Counted from the first letter of the stretch, positions 52,085 to 62,389 are shown. The stretch: 64,000 bases of DNA from Apodemia mormo (GCA_036924255.1 JAUPFN010000001.1:32173727-32237726); one strand, 5' to 3'. Notes: generated by a model not told the origin, from the letters alone. Made by a program: numbers and translations.

Positions 52085-52275
52085 ATAAGTATTTTTATCA
52101 TAAAATGAATAGAAAGGGTCATAGTGTCGAAAAACAGATATTAGGCACTTTTTTTACAATATGGCGGCGCGAGCGGCAAAGATACGAAGTGACAAAGTTG
52201 ATATTCGGAAAGAGCACATCAGAATCTATAAATAAGTATACCAAGTTCCAAAACTCCCGGAAAACTATCAAGGTA
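52085..52275 (+). repeat. Inverted pair with 50355-50545, right member
   Basis: CATAAAATGAATAGAAAGGG, CAATATGGCGGCGCGAGCGG, GTTGATATTCGGA. The 100-codon frame (52081-52383) runs through it without a recognised domain. Confidence 0.65.
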
Positions 52276-52630
52276 AAAAACCTATCAAATGACCGAACTA
52301 TAAATGTAATTAAGAAACACTCCGGGTGTTTGTTTAACGAAACAAATCATTCCTTATCATCATTCCATTCTTTTAGCTTTTAGCAAACATTTGTGTTTTT
52401 TAAGTTAGAAACTTACTTAAATACAACTCAATTTTTGTTATAAATTTAGGGCTGTGTTTTCATTATCAAAAACTTGTCTTCACTCTGTATACTGGTGTCT
52501 GTGTGTTTGTATCAGTACCAATTATTATTCTTTATTTTTCTACTGATTTATTAAGGTCAACTGTTACAATTGTACCAACTGATGGCCTAAGATTTATAAT
52601 AAACATAACCACTGCAAAAGTCTTTGATAT
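52276..52630. other. Unassigned
   Basis: AT-rich, nothing recognised. Confidence 0.4.
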
Positions 52631-52858
52631 TCATACTAATATTATAAATGCGAAAGTAACTCTGTCTGTCTGTCTGTCTGTTACGCTTTCATGGCCAAAC
52701 TACTGAACCGATTTGGATAAAATTTGGTACAAATATAGTTTGAGACCCAAGAAAGGACATAGGATAGTTCTTATCCCGGAAATCCCACGGGAACGGGAAC
52801 TATGCGGGTATTTATTTTAGAAAATTTTCCACGCGAATGAAGCCGCGGGCACAGCTAG
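52631..52858 (+). mobile_element. Helitron-like element, second family, forward copy
   Basis: TCATACTAATATTATAAATG start, CTGT microsatellite (52663-52680), and a GCCGCGGGCACAGCTAG end (CTAG 52855-52858) before T. Matches 51208-51442 in reverse. Confidence 0.75.
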
Positions 52859-53099
52859 TTTTTCTATAAATGCTATCAATTTTAATACATTTTAAATTGC
52901 TTCTAAATAAATATCTTAGAATTTCAACCTCTAGAATTTAGAAAAATGAATCGTAAAATGGATAGTAGAATAACTCTATTGCAATAGGTGACGATCGCGC
53001 GGAATGTTTATAATAAATCCGCATATCTAATTTTTTTACCATCAAGATATTATTTTTATGTGGAAACCTTTTCAAAAAAAAGTCAAGTGTTACCTCACA

Positions 53100-53440
53100 C
53101 GTAGTAGAAGTGAAACTTAAGTTTCATAAAAATCTTTGAAAAGATTGTAGAAGGTTGAAAATGGGTTATTTGAAAAATCTCGAAGTAATGTTGAAAAAAA
53201 ACTTTTTTCAAAAATTTTATCAATGATGCAATTTAGAAGTTTCAACGCAGTTATTTTTGAATAAAACAACTAAATGGATTTTAAGTAAAAAAGGTTAACG
53301 AAAATCATAGCAACGCAAGTCTAAAATTATTTAAAAAAAACATTGTTTCAGTGACTTTTTTTGAAGTTTTTTGAAATATTTCAAAATCTACTGGGCAGAA
53401 TTGGTTATAACTTTCAAGGAATTATAATATTTTTAAAGAT
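53100..53440 (-). repeat. AACTTCCC repeat, diverged internal fragment
   Basis: TTTGAAAAATCTCGAAGTAA and CAAAATCTACTGGGCAGAAT follow the order of 31270-31520 with much decay. Confidence 0.5.
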
Positions 53441-53816
53441 ATTATGGTTTTGGCGCGCTCTGAAACACTACCCAGGGCGGCTGCCTCGATTGGCCCTCCT
53501 CTAGATCCGGCAAACGGACAATCAAAACTGGAAAACGTATTAAGTAACTCGTAATGTGTACCATATATAGTAGATAGTACTACTATCCCAGTAAAGTCAG
53601 ACTACTATCCATCAAATTTTTATCCCAGTATTTTCTTTAGCGAGTAGTCGCGATTCTGCTGCGTGTAGTCTATGATACTTTAAGATTATTGCTATCGAGC
53701 TTAATCCGGCGAAGAGCAAAGGATGAAACGATATCCCGTTTCATTTTGTAGCACTAGTTGAGTGTGAAAATTATATTTTTGTTTATAAACATATAACGTT
53801 CACAGTCAATTAGCGC

Positions 53817-53820
<4 letters not shown>
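53441..53820. other. Unassigned
   Basis: A moderately GC-rich patch (53455-53520) and otherwise AT-rich sequence; nothing recognised. Confidence 0.35.

Positions 53821-53866
<46 letters not shown>
53821..53866. repeat. (AT)n microsatellite
   Basis: About 23 uninterrupted AT units directly before a perfect palindrome. Confidence 0.95.
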
Positions 53867-53868
<2 letters not shown>

Positions 53869-53870
53869 CA

Positions 53871-53940
53871 ATTACTTGTCGTTAAGCGCATTTGCTAACA
53901 CGTAACTACGTGTTAGCAAATGCGCTTAACGACAAGTAAT
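53871..53940. repeat. Perfect palindrome, 34-bp arms, 2-base loop
   Basis: 53871-53904 is the exact reverse complement of 53907-53940, with AC between. Not part of a recognised repeat family. Confidence 0.95.
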
Positions 53941-54130
53941 AACCGGCCAGGTGTGGCGCACCTGTGTGATTTATGCGCCTGTTATTGTGAGATAAACAAG
54001 GATAGTATAAATAGGCGGGGATAATATGTTTTCGATTAATTGTAATTCTATCGCTTCTTGAGGGTGTTACTCTGCCCAAAAATTATACTGTGCATGTAAA
54101 AGTGGTTGAAGTGTTTTATTCGGCAAACTG
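53941..54130 (+). promoter_or_regulatory. TATA-containing block after the palindrome
   Basis: AGTATAAATAGGCGGGG (54004-54020) is a good TATA context, with balanced base composition around it. A start site about 30 bases on would be near 54040. Could be a host promoter, an LTR or a viral-type promoter; nothing downstream is recognised as coding. Confidence 0.25.
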
Positions 54131-55130
54131 CTTCTCGATTATATACGTCTGTTTTAGTTTAAAAATTAGAATATGATATTCTACACAGCGACGTGCTTAC
54201 TATAAATATTTCCCGTCTCCTTTTTATTTCATGGGGTAGCAATCTCCAAAGCTAAGTATCTTATATATAATGTAATACAGTAGGCTTAATACAAACATAC
54301 AACATCAATAAAACCACATGTAATCTAAAATATTATTAAATCTATAAAAAAGAAAAGGAAGCCCTCACGGCCTACAACGATATGATTTCTTTTGAGAAAA
54401 TGTATGGATCTAAAATGTGCCAAGACGTGCACTTCGCATGTCTTTTTTATTATTGATTTAAGTGTACCCTTATTTTGCAATGTACAGAAAAGTTCAATAT
54501 TAAATAAAACAAAATTTGATATAATTAAAACCAATAAGTACTTATATACCCGCGTTTTTCACGACATGTAATTGCATGCGCTAGTTTTAACTATGTAATG
54601 ACTATCAGGGATAGAAAGCCCGAAAACTGTTCAATTTATTTATTGACGCGACTAAAACCATACTCGAAATTTTTAAGGGGGTTATCTAAGAATGAGTTTT
54701 GACATTTTTGTGAACGGCATTAACGTTTTTAATTGAGCTGGATACCATTTATAATTCAATGGTGCACGACTACAAACTTAACTAATTGGTCTTTATTAAT
54801 TACTGTAATGTATCTTGACATAAGTATTGTCTATTATTTATTGAACGTTAAAACTCAATTTATTTTATGTTTGTTAGATCTCTTTTAGCAAAAATAATCT
54901 GAGTGTAATCATGGATGATCAACAAAAATACCTACGTATTCCTCATGTATCAATGTGTCAAAATGAATCATATCCGTATTGGCTTTGCTAGGGACCTTTC
55001 CTTGTAATCTTAAAAAAGCTTTGGTATTATCGAATACCAAGCTTTTTCAAGCTTATAATTAAAATTTATTATTAAAATTATTACTATTTATACTTATTAC
55101 TAAAATTTTACATCTCTAATATTTTCGCAA
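54131..55130. other. AT-rich stretch with one hairpin
   Basis: A stem near 55014-55047 (AAAAAGCTTTGGTATT / AATACCAAGCTTTTT, one bulge) is the only structure seen. The reverse frame 54534-54325 has no motif. Confidence 0.4.
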
Positions 55131-55133
55131 TTT

Positions 55134-55580
55134 TTAGATAGCAGTAGTCACAGGTGTTGTGGTTTTAGGAATTGTCGGAGTCGAGATTCTAGCAATTGTA
55201 GGAACTCGGACAGTCGCAAGAGACGTTGGAATCTGCCGAGTTATGTGCGCCGTGATTATTCTGGGGACCCCTGGTGTCGAGGAGACCTTGTGAACAGTGG
55301 TAGTGGGCATTCTTGAAACAGCATAGGTAGCAGGAGTTTTGGATGTTAGTGTTGTGAAGCAAGTGGATATTAACGAAATCGTACAAGTTGTTGATTTTGC
55401 GACGGCTAGCGAGGTTGATAATTTTGGAGTTGTAGGAGTGGTAGGTTTTAGGGTAGTGACAGAGGATGTTGGTATTGTCGGGTGGAGAGGAGATGCAAGT
55501 TTTGTAGGGATAATAGGGGTGGGGAGTTTTAATGGGGGCTTGTTGTCGGCTAGCAATAGGCTGGTTCGCGGTCGTCAGGC
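55134..55580 (-). CDS. Thr/Pro-rich open frame, possible exon
   Basis: About 148 codons open on the reverse strand from a stop near 55580 to TAA at 55134-55136. The 140-codon core is rich in Thr, Pro, Ser and Val (for example TTLKPTTPTTPKLSTS), as in mucin-like or peritrophin-linker regions. There is no ATG at the start, so it would have to be an internal or last exon; the 3' splice signal upstream is poor. The pattern could also be a decayed simple repeat (the forward strand is rich in GTAG and GTTG words). It does not match the repeats elsewhere in the window. Confidence 0.3.
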
Positions 55581-55894
55581 GAGATGAGACAAGTCATCTA
55601 GCTCAGGCGGAGGGGGCGGAGCATTGGCGCGAGCGAACACCGGCTTGGCTACGACGGACACTGGAGCCTAGTAAACAAAATATTACAATATTAATAAACG
55701 TAGCTGTATTATCTTAAATAATAAATCGGTCGTCTAAGAAAACCTCTGCAGTTTAAAATGACATATTGTGACATAGACATATACTTTCCGGCGGTAAATA
55801 TGCACATCGGCTTGATGCACTTATGTATAACGTCATCTCTGTAATTCGCATACAAAATCGAGAACTTTCTTTTAAATAACACTATTAATCTTAA

Positions 55895-56107
55895 TCTATA
55901 TAAATTGCGTGTCACGTTGATTGTCCGCCATTGATACCTAAACTACTGAACAGATTTCAATGAAATTTTGTAGATATATACTGTTTGGTTCAACTTAAAA
56001 GATAGATTTTATTTCAATTAACCCCTCCCCCCTCATCTCAAGAACCCCACGAAAATATTCAATACAATTTATATGTATGGTAAAATAATATTTGCCGGCT
56101 CAGCTAA
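55895..56107 (+). mobile_element. Helitron-like element, third family, full copy
   Basis: TCTATATAAATTGCGTGTCA after A (55894), end CTAA (56104-56107) before T, preceded by TTTGCCGGCTCAG. CTRR end and A^T site fit Helitrons. Confidence 0.7.
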
Positions 56108-56179
56108 TTATTTTATATATTGTTATTTATTAAAAACTTTGTTGTATTATATTATATACGTAAAGTACATATATAGTAA

Positions 56180-56330
56180 AAACGACGTTTTTTAAAAATG
56201 AAACCTAGCTGGGTCGATTTACCGCCGCCCAACCCCCTGCATACTAAATTTCACGAAAGTCATTGGAGCCGTTTTCAAGATCCAGATTATACATACATAC
56301 ATAGAACTATATAAAATTCGATTCGTTTTG
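56180..56330 (+). repeat. Interspersed repeat, copy 2 of 2
   Basis: Matches 2341-2505 (AAACCTAGCT(A/G)G, CATTGGAGCCGTTTTCAAGA). Confidence 0.5.
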
Positions 56331-56422
56331 AATTTCGAACCTCAAAACAATTGAAAGTAAAAAGATTTAGATATGTGTAATAGTTTAGTCAGAGCGTTGT
56401 TTCAAAGTTGTTAAGTTGCATA

Positions 56423-57182
56423 TGAAAATGAATTTCTCCAAGGAAAATGTTCGCGGTATTATTTTTTATAATTTTCGAATAGTTCTAACTCGAATTCAGT
56501 GTTTCGAATGACTTCTGTACTCAACGATGAAGCCCCATGTCTTAGGACCGTCGAGCGCTGGTATTTAGAATTTCAACGTGGCAATACTTGCTTGCGTGAC
56601 AAATCTCGGGAAGGACGTCCAAAAAGTGCCTTTACCGAAGAAAACATTGCTGCTGTTCGACGGTTCATGATGGAAGATCGGCATACGACCTATCGCGAGA
56701 TAGAGGCTTCATTAGGCTTTTCAGGGACAACCCTTCAAAAGATTCTAAATGAAGCGCTTGCCGTAAGGAAACTAGTTTCCCGTTGGATTCCCCATCAGCT
56801 CTCCGACGATTAGAAAGCGGCTCGTGTGAGACGGTGTAAAAAAACTTTACAAAGATTCAAGCGAGGAGAGTCGAATCACGTATACTATATTGTAAGTGGG
56901 GATGAATCTTGGATCTATACTTATGATCTCGATTTTAAGCAGCAATCCACCGTCTGGGTCTTCAAGGATGAGCTCAAACCGACCAAAGTGGTCGCTCTTG
57001 AAGCACTACAAAGAAAATGGTGGCCACGTTCATAGCGAAAACAGGTCACATTGCTACAATCGCGCTAGGGGATCATAAGGCGGTCAATGCGGAGTGGTAT
57101 ACCGCGGTCTGTCTGCCACAAGTCATCGCCGAGTTTCGGAAAACCAACCCAAAGCGCCGCATCCTAGTATATCGTAATGTTT
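56423..57182 (+). pseudogene. mariner transposase relic, N-terminal two-thirds
   Basis: Starts MKMNFSKENVRG, the usual mariner N-terminus. A shift near 56490 leads to FRMTSVLNDEAP, TVERWYLEFQRG, EGRPKSA (helix-turn-helix domains) and the RKLVSRWIPHQL linker. A TAG at 56811-56813 is followed in frame by VSGDESWIYTYD (first catalytic Asp). After another shift near 57025, the text runs through an AVNAEWYTAVCLP equivalent to RRILVY at 57170. The second and third catalytic Asp are missing: similarity stops where HHDNASAH should begin. Different subfamily from 44315-44843. Confidence 0.85.
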
Positions 57183-57639
57183 TATTTAAAAGGTAATAGA
57201 TTCAGGTAATTTTTGTAATAGTATTTTATGTATAGTACAGATGTTTCGATAATACAATTACAATATAGTAAATAACTCATCGGTTAAGCCTGAAGCCCAA
57301 CATGCTTTATTTACTGCCGAGAAGTATATATACTAAGTATATAATTTGATACAATGAAATTTAAACAAGGTTTGATCAGTTTCATGTCAATAGAAGAGTG
57401 TAACCAATTCAATTAATTCTAACATTACATTCTTTGTAAATAATTTAGTGGGTTAAAATTTGGTTAAAAATTGGGGTATGGCTGTGTCATGGAGATTGCT
57501 GTGTGTGTTTTACGTAAATGCGTAAGAGATATATTTTTCAGTGGCAATATTTACCATCCGGTATAAGCGGCGTCGTTGATCCGATTCATCTTTTTTGCGT
57601 TCTTGGTACTGCTTCTCTTTTATATGGGATGCTATGGGT
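57183..57639. other. Unassigned AT-rich stretch
   Basis: Nothing recognised. Confidence 0.4.
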
Positions 57640-57787
57640 ATAAACTTATTCCTGCCCCAATAACGAGTGTATTTTTTTTTCTGTCGTGTTCCGGTTTAAA
57701 GAGTAAGGTATTGGATAAATTTTTGCATGTGGCATTCCAACATATTAACATTCCATATTACATTTTTGGTATCTATAGGTGATGTTG
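57640..57787 (+). repeat. LINE-tail repeat H, decayed
   Basis: TTATTCCTGCCCCAATAACG, TTGCATGTGGCATTCCAAC and TTGGTATCTATAGGTGATG in sense order. It borders the tandem duplication. Confidence 0.6.
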
Positions 57788-58494
57788 TCTTTTTCTACCA
57801 AAATAACATTTCGGCAAACTTGGTATAATATGGATCTCACAACTTTTTACGGTAGAAAAACTGAGTTGCGAGACTTGACGTTTTTACAAGTCATGTTTTT
57901 GATGGCATCTCACTTCGTTTTGTAGATAGTCCTATTTTTTCCTTTTATATATGATTACAAAGTTATTTATGCAGTTGGTGTATTTAAAATATTGAACTTA
58001 CTTGCTATTTAAATGTATAAAAAATATTTACCGATGTATTTTCATGATAAAAGTAACATTTTAAAAAACGAAGCGGGCTTTCTATACCTAAAGAAACGTA
58101 TTAATGTAACGGACGAATACTGCTCTCACGCGAAAGGCTCTTCTCTTTTTCTACCAAAATAACATTTCGGCAAACTTGGTATAATATGGATCTCACAAGT
58201 TTTTACGGTAGAAAAACTGAGTTGCGAGACTTGACGTTTTTACAAGTCATGTTTTTGATGGCATCTCACTTCGTTTTGTAGATAGTCCTATTTTTTCCTT
58301 TTATATATGATTACAAAGTTATTTATGCAGTTGGTGTATTTAAAATATTGAACTTACTTGCTATTTAAATGTATAAAAAATATTTACCGATGTATTTTCA
58401 TGATAAAAGTAACATTTTAAAAAACGAAGCGGGCTTTCTATACCTAAAGAAACGTATTAATGTAACGGACGAATACTGCTCTCACGCGAAAGGC
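57788..58494. repeat. 356-bp tandem duplication, almost identical
   Basis: 57788-58143 is repeated at 58144-58494. By eye the two copies differ at one base (CACAACTTTT against CACAAGTTTT, about 57840/58196). No transposon ends are visible and neither copy has a long frame. Confidence 0.9.
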
Positions 58495-58859
58495 AAAACA
58501 AATAGAAAATTGGGATAAACTTGTTTTTTAGATGAAAAATGGCTGAACGCCAACCATACTATTTCTTAAACATTGAATGATGGTGTAGTGATTCCTTACT
58601 TTTATGTTTATGTTTCTGTATTTTGCATTTGTCTTACGAGAGTTATTTGGCTACTTACATTTTTTATGTATTTTGGTTATGTTTTACTTTCTATTTCATG
58701 CTGTATTAATGTTTTTATTTATAAACGTTTTCCATTATTTTGATTTTCATAATTTTGACACGACACAATGTATGTCAAAATTATTTTCTTAAAATTTGAA
58801 GTTATGTCTTCTAATGAAATCCTAATAAATGTACCCCTAATATATAAAATATAATTCGA
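58495..58859. other. AT-rich, T-rich stretch
   Basis: The 62-codon frame 58604-58792 is Phe-rich by base composition only. Confidence 0.4.
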
Positions 58860-59400
58860 ATATCTTTAAGTTTCGACATTGTTCCATCCTTGGGCCTATA
58901 AATACCCAAGTCGGCCATCATCGAGTCATTCATCGTCGGGAACGTGTAACTAAAAGTATCAGGAAGAAGTCTTGAAGAAAAGTCTTGAAAAAAAGTCTTG
59001 AAGTTGCAGTCTCCGGAGCCTTCTCTGCTGGTCCAGAGCCGGGACAGTTCGGCCAAAGCTATCAAGACGTCCTCTACGCGCGTGCCTGAGCGCGGGCCCC
59101 TCAACGTGCGTGCCAGCTGAACGCGTGCCTGAGCGTGCGCCCTTCTACGCACGCTGTGTCTACTGAGCGCGCGCTCTTCTATGTGCGTGCCAGTTGAACG
59201 CGCGCCCCTCGACGTGGGTGCCTACGCGCATGTCTGAGCGTGCGCACTTCTACATGTTTCCTGTACTGTACTACGTGCCCGTACTCCGTGCCAGTACTAC
59301 GTGTCAAGTTCCTAGTATTCCTCCACCAGCGCGACTCCGACTTCTACACTTGACCCGGGGGGTCCAATAAATATTCAGTGCCGGACTTTGTCTTGTGACA
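58860..59400 (+). repeat. LTR-like or promoter-like block with GC-rich minisatellite
   Basis: CCTATAAATACCC (58907-58919) is a strong TATA context and AATAAATATTC (59367-59377) a polyadenylation-like word; the block ends TTGTGACA. Between them, 59070-59245 is a degenerate repeat of GCGTGCCTGAGCG/CTTCTACG words. This layout suggests a solo LTR of an unrecognised retrotransposon, but no TG start or target duplication could be fixed. The reverse frame 59152-58811 is probably a by-product. Confidence 0.35.
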
Positions 59401-59661
59401 ATATATAATATTATGTACTGCATTTCATTTAACCTTTCCCCTTGTGCCACCAGGGTTCTCGAACTTCAGGAATCTGGTGACAGCTTATCTTGTGACTTGG
59501 ATCCTCTCCCTCTACTCTTCGTAGAGGCTGACGATCTAACATTACAATGGTACTGGAAAGTCCACAACAAAGGTTCCTTTAGGAAAGGGGCAACGACTAA
59601 TTATCTGTCATGTTGGGACAGCCAAAGGATTTGTTTCCAACTGTTTATTGACTTTTAAGTA

Positions 59662-59775
59662 CGAAGTACGAAGTACATTCTGGATGAACTTGCTAAGTCT
59701 TTTGGCCACAATGTTCTCCGTCTCCCACCATATCATTGCCAATACAACAGTATAGAAATGATATGGCCTCAAATT
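59662..59775 (+). pseudogene. DDE transposase C-terminal fragment
   Basis: YILDELAKSFGHNVLRLPPY followed by HCQYNSIEMIWPQIKG is the C-terminal catalytic block (RLPPYHC-x-NPIE-x-IW) of a Tc1/IS630-like transposase type frequent in insect genomes. It is followed by AAAG/GTATGT, a good 5' splice signal. The N-terminal part was not found upstream. Confidence 0.7.
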
Positions 59776-59939
59776 AAAGGTATGTATTTTGTTGTGTATA
59801 TGTAACATTATCGGTTATTATTTACATACAATATGTAATGTCTAAATCTATCGATTGACTATACTAAGGAACTAAAAATATTTTTGTGGGTTTTCTAGTT
59901 TTAACAATGGGATGGCTTGTTTACATATTTACATTGGTG

Positions 59940-60130
59940 AACTGGAAGTGTTGTGAAACGAACAAAAAGGATTATAAATCAAGACTGGGACCGTGACGTT
60001 CATTTTGATAAAATACAAAATAACAAGATCATAATAAATCTAGAAGATTGTATTAGTGAGTCGGTAACTGAAAGTGATGGTAAATGATTCAGAATGTACT
60101 CCATTATTATCTGATTTAGATTAAATAAAT
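59940..60130 (+). pseudogene. Possible transposase tail exon
   Basis: A frame reads DWDRDVHFDKIQNNKIIINL, EDCISESVTESDGK to TGA, then AATAAATAG (about 60124). The acidic, Ser-rich end resembles the tails of the same transposase type. The link to 59662-59775 via an intron is inferred. Confidence 0.4.
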
Positions 60131-60294
60131 AGTAACCATAAATGTGTTTTATTTTTGTGTAGTTTTAAATATCCAAATCATATTATAGATACGTCCCGTT
60201 CGATAATTTATACACTGGCATATCCCTAGTAAAGTCACACTGACATCTGTCATAGGATTCGTGCTATATTTTATAAAGTATAGAAGAGTGAACT

Positions 60295-60490
60295 TTTAGG
60301 GTTGTATGTATTTTTAATGATACATGATAAAAATGTAGGGGAAGACAACACTTATCACTTAGGGGTATGAAAAATAGACAGTAGCCGATTCTCAGACCTA
60401 TTAAATATGCATATAAAATTGCATAAAAATCGATCAAGCCGTTTCAAAGGAGTATGGTAACTAACATTGTGACACGAGATTATTTTTTTT
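60295..60490 (+). repeat. Interspersed repeat ending GACACGAGATT
   Basis: GCCGATTCTCAGACCTATTA and TCAAGCCGTTTCAAAGGAGT are phrases I know from a common lepidopteran repeat. Single copy in this window. Confidence 0.5.
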
Positions 60491-60514
60491 AGTATCGATA
60501 GGGAAGCGCTTGAC

Positions 60515-60775
60515 AACGATCTTGCCTGATGTTAAGCTAAGATACGGCCTAAGTTGGAACGCTTCTCTAGAAGGTACCTGTTTACTCTTCTCTTGAAGAT
60601 CCCCAGATTGTACTCATCGGGGAAGACAGACTCAGGAAGCATGTTCCAGTCCCTTGCGGTTTGAATGAAGAATGTCGAGTCGAACCTCTTTGTCCGGGTA
60701 CGTGGAACGTCCACCATATGGCGACGCCTAGAACCTGTGCGCCTCGACGATCGATAGAAAACCGGGATGGTGGTA
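60515..60775 (-). pseudogene. LINE pol C-terminal relic
   Basis: VDVPRTRTKRFDSTFFIQTA, RDWNMLPESVFPDEYNLGIF and KRRVNRYLL, the end of LINE pol proteins (x-WNxLPxxVFPxxY). Truncated, with a frameshift near 60715. Confidence 0.8.
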
Positions 60776-60892
60776 TTTTATATAAATATAAGATATAAAC
60801 CATGAATAATTATTAAGTAGATAGAAGTTTCATTGTATTTTTATTGATTGCATATATCCATTTATAAGGGACATATTAAAATGTACGGTCTT

Positions 60893-61060
60893 TTACTGCA
60901 GGTTGGAGGAGTTCAGGAGGTGTTTTTTGCTAGGGCAGGCACTGACCTGGCTGACGCCGGCGGCGGCGGCGGCGGCGGGGCTGACGCCCACCACCACTAC
61001 CTTCTGCGGCGGCTGCGCGCCCGCCGGCCCGCTCGTCACCACCACCGACTGTATCGAACG
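60893..61060 (-). CDS. GC-rich candidate coding exon, strand uncertain
   Basis: The most gene-like base composition in the window. On the reverse strand a frame reads SVVVTSGPAGAQPPQKVVVV, GVSPAAAAAAGVSQ, ACPSKKHLLNSSNLQ with GC-rich third positions; the 3' splice signal would be GATACAG (ending about 61047) and a donor GCA/GTAAAA lies at about 60896. On the forward strand the region starts after a strong 3' splice signal (TCTTTTACTGCAG at 60901) and reads LEEFRRCFLLGQALTWLTP, then an Ala run and TTTTFCGGCAPAGPLVTTT. Which strand, if any, is coding cannot be settled here. Product unknown; the Ala/Gly run is an imperfect GCG repeat. Confidence 0.35.
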   Translation of the reverse strand, partial: RSIQSVVVTSGPAGAQPPQKVVVVGVSPAAAAAAGVSQVSACPSKKHLLNSSNLQ

Positions 61061-61229
61061 ACACATCACATCATCAATCATCTCTTCATTACTGTACTGC
61101 TACACTAGCATATTATGCTGCATGGTATATTTCTTTCGTTTTCTCGTCTGTAGTAGCCTATAATATGTCTGTTTGCTGATTCGTTTAATTCAATTACCGT
61201 AGGATCTTATAAGCTAGATTTTAGCTCTG

Positions 61230-61470
61230 ACATAGAGTTTTGCAACGTCTCCCCTATGTTTGGCACCATTCCGCCTTACGTATTCCTGCCGCAATAGAGC
61301 CAGCACTTGTTACTGTCGTGTTCCGTTTTGGAAGGTAAGACAGTTGGTAAACTTACACATGTGGCATTCCAACCCTGCCATACGGATAACCTGAGCCCTA
61401 AACATCTTTATTATCTATAGGCGATGGTTAACTCTTTCCATCTGGGGAACCATCTGCTTTTTAGTGTCTT
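61230..61470 (+). repeat. LINE-tail repeat H, copy at 61.3 kb
   Basis: CGTATTCCTGCCGCAATAG, GTAAACTTACACATGTGGC, CTATAGGCGATGGTTAACTC in sense order, tail AATAAAAG. Confidence 0.65.
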
Positions 61471-61508
61471 ACGGAATAAAAGAAACTTGTAAGACTCACA
61501 TATCTGTA

Positions 61509-61633
61509 CAGTCCGCGCGCGAGCTCCGAGGAATCGAGGACTGAGGTAGGGGGCGAATGTGCTCTGTGTAATATCGACTAATTCACTGCACGTCAACATT
61601 CCGCAAAATTCTTGGGAGCTCGCGCGTGGTCTG
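61509..61633. mobile_element. Short TA-flanked TIR element
   Basis: CAGTCCGCGCGCGAGCTCC (61509) and GGAGCTCGCGCGTGGTCTG (to 61633) are 19-bp inverted ends with three mismatches; TA at 61507-61508 and 61634-61635. 125 bp, Tc1/mariner-type MITE. Confidence 0.65.
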
Positions 61634-61635
61634 TA

Positions 61636-62012
61636 TTTATATAACCATTTGTGTTAGTTTTATGCGAATTTAGTGTTTTTTTTTTAAAGATAAGCCAACA
61701 AACGAGCTATATATAGCTCTTTTAGCTGTATATGTAAAGCTCTTTTATTTTTATTTTTTTATTTTTTATTAGCTCTCTTATTAAGCTTTTCCCCGTTCGA
61801 ATATGTCCAGTGTGCCAATTGGTTTTCCTTCAAGAATGTTTGCTAATCAGTTGCAAATAGAGTTGTCACAGGTCTTCCAATAAAAACGTCCGAGTAGTAT
61901 AGCCTCCTTTGGCCATAAAATTTCATCCGTCATAAACGCTTACTTTAGGCCAAATACCTTTCTTGAAATCACACATGGACCATTTCAAGAGCGGTATTCG
62001 TATAAGTAACTA
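61636..62012. other. Unassigned, with T-rich runs
   Basis: Repeated AGCTCTTTTA words at 61706-61780 in T-rich sequence; nothing else recognised. Confidence 0.35.
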
Positions 62013-62215
62013 AGCTGTTACTCGCGACTACGCTCGAGTGACCCAAACTCATTGTTTCCTTTTATTCAGTAGGTTAAAAACTATGTTACTTCTGGATAGT
62101 GTAGCTTTCTTAATGATAAAAGAATTTTTAAAATCGATCCAATGGTTTTTGAGGTCATTCGTTACAAACGTACAAAAATAAAAATAAAATACTCTTTGTA
62201 ATATTAGTTTAGATT
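62013..62215 (-). repeat. CTAG-ended short element, copy 2
   Basis: GCTGTTACTCGCGACTACGC head (reverse) and AAAGAATTTTTAAAATCGAT, shared with 22248-22405. Confidence 0.5.
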
Positions 62216-62389
62216 GGGCTTGAATAAACGTTCAAGAGAATCAAAGAAATATAGATTTATAAGGACGGGTTGGCTAGAAACTATCCATTTAAGTAGAGAT
62301 AAATTCGCCCACTGTACTTAGGTTTATTTTCTCCTATTTGTGCTGTTGTCTGTGTACAATAATATTACATAAATAAGAATTGTCTATAA

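Noticed and set aside
50437..52383. Two frames sharing a KYFYHKMNRKG string
   Set aside because: They are two copies of one noncoding repeat; differences are spread over all codon positions and flanking parts do not match.
58811..59152. 113-codon reverse frame with Arg-rich end
   Set aside because: It lies antisense over a GC-rich minisatellite in an LTR-like block; composition alone explains it.
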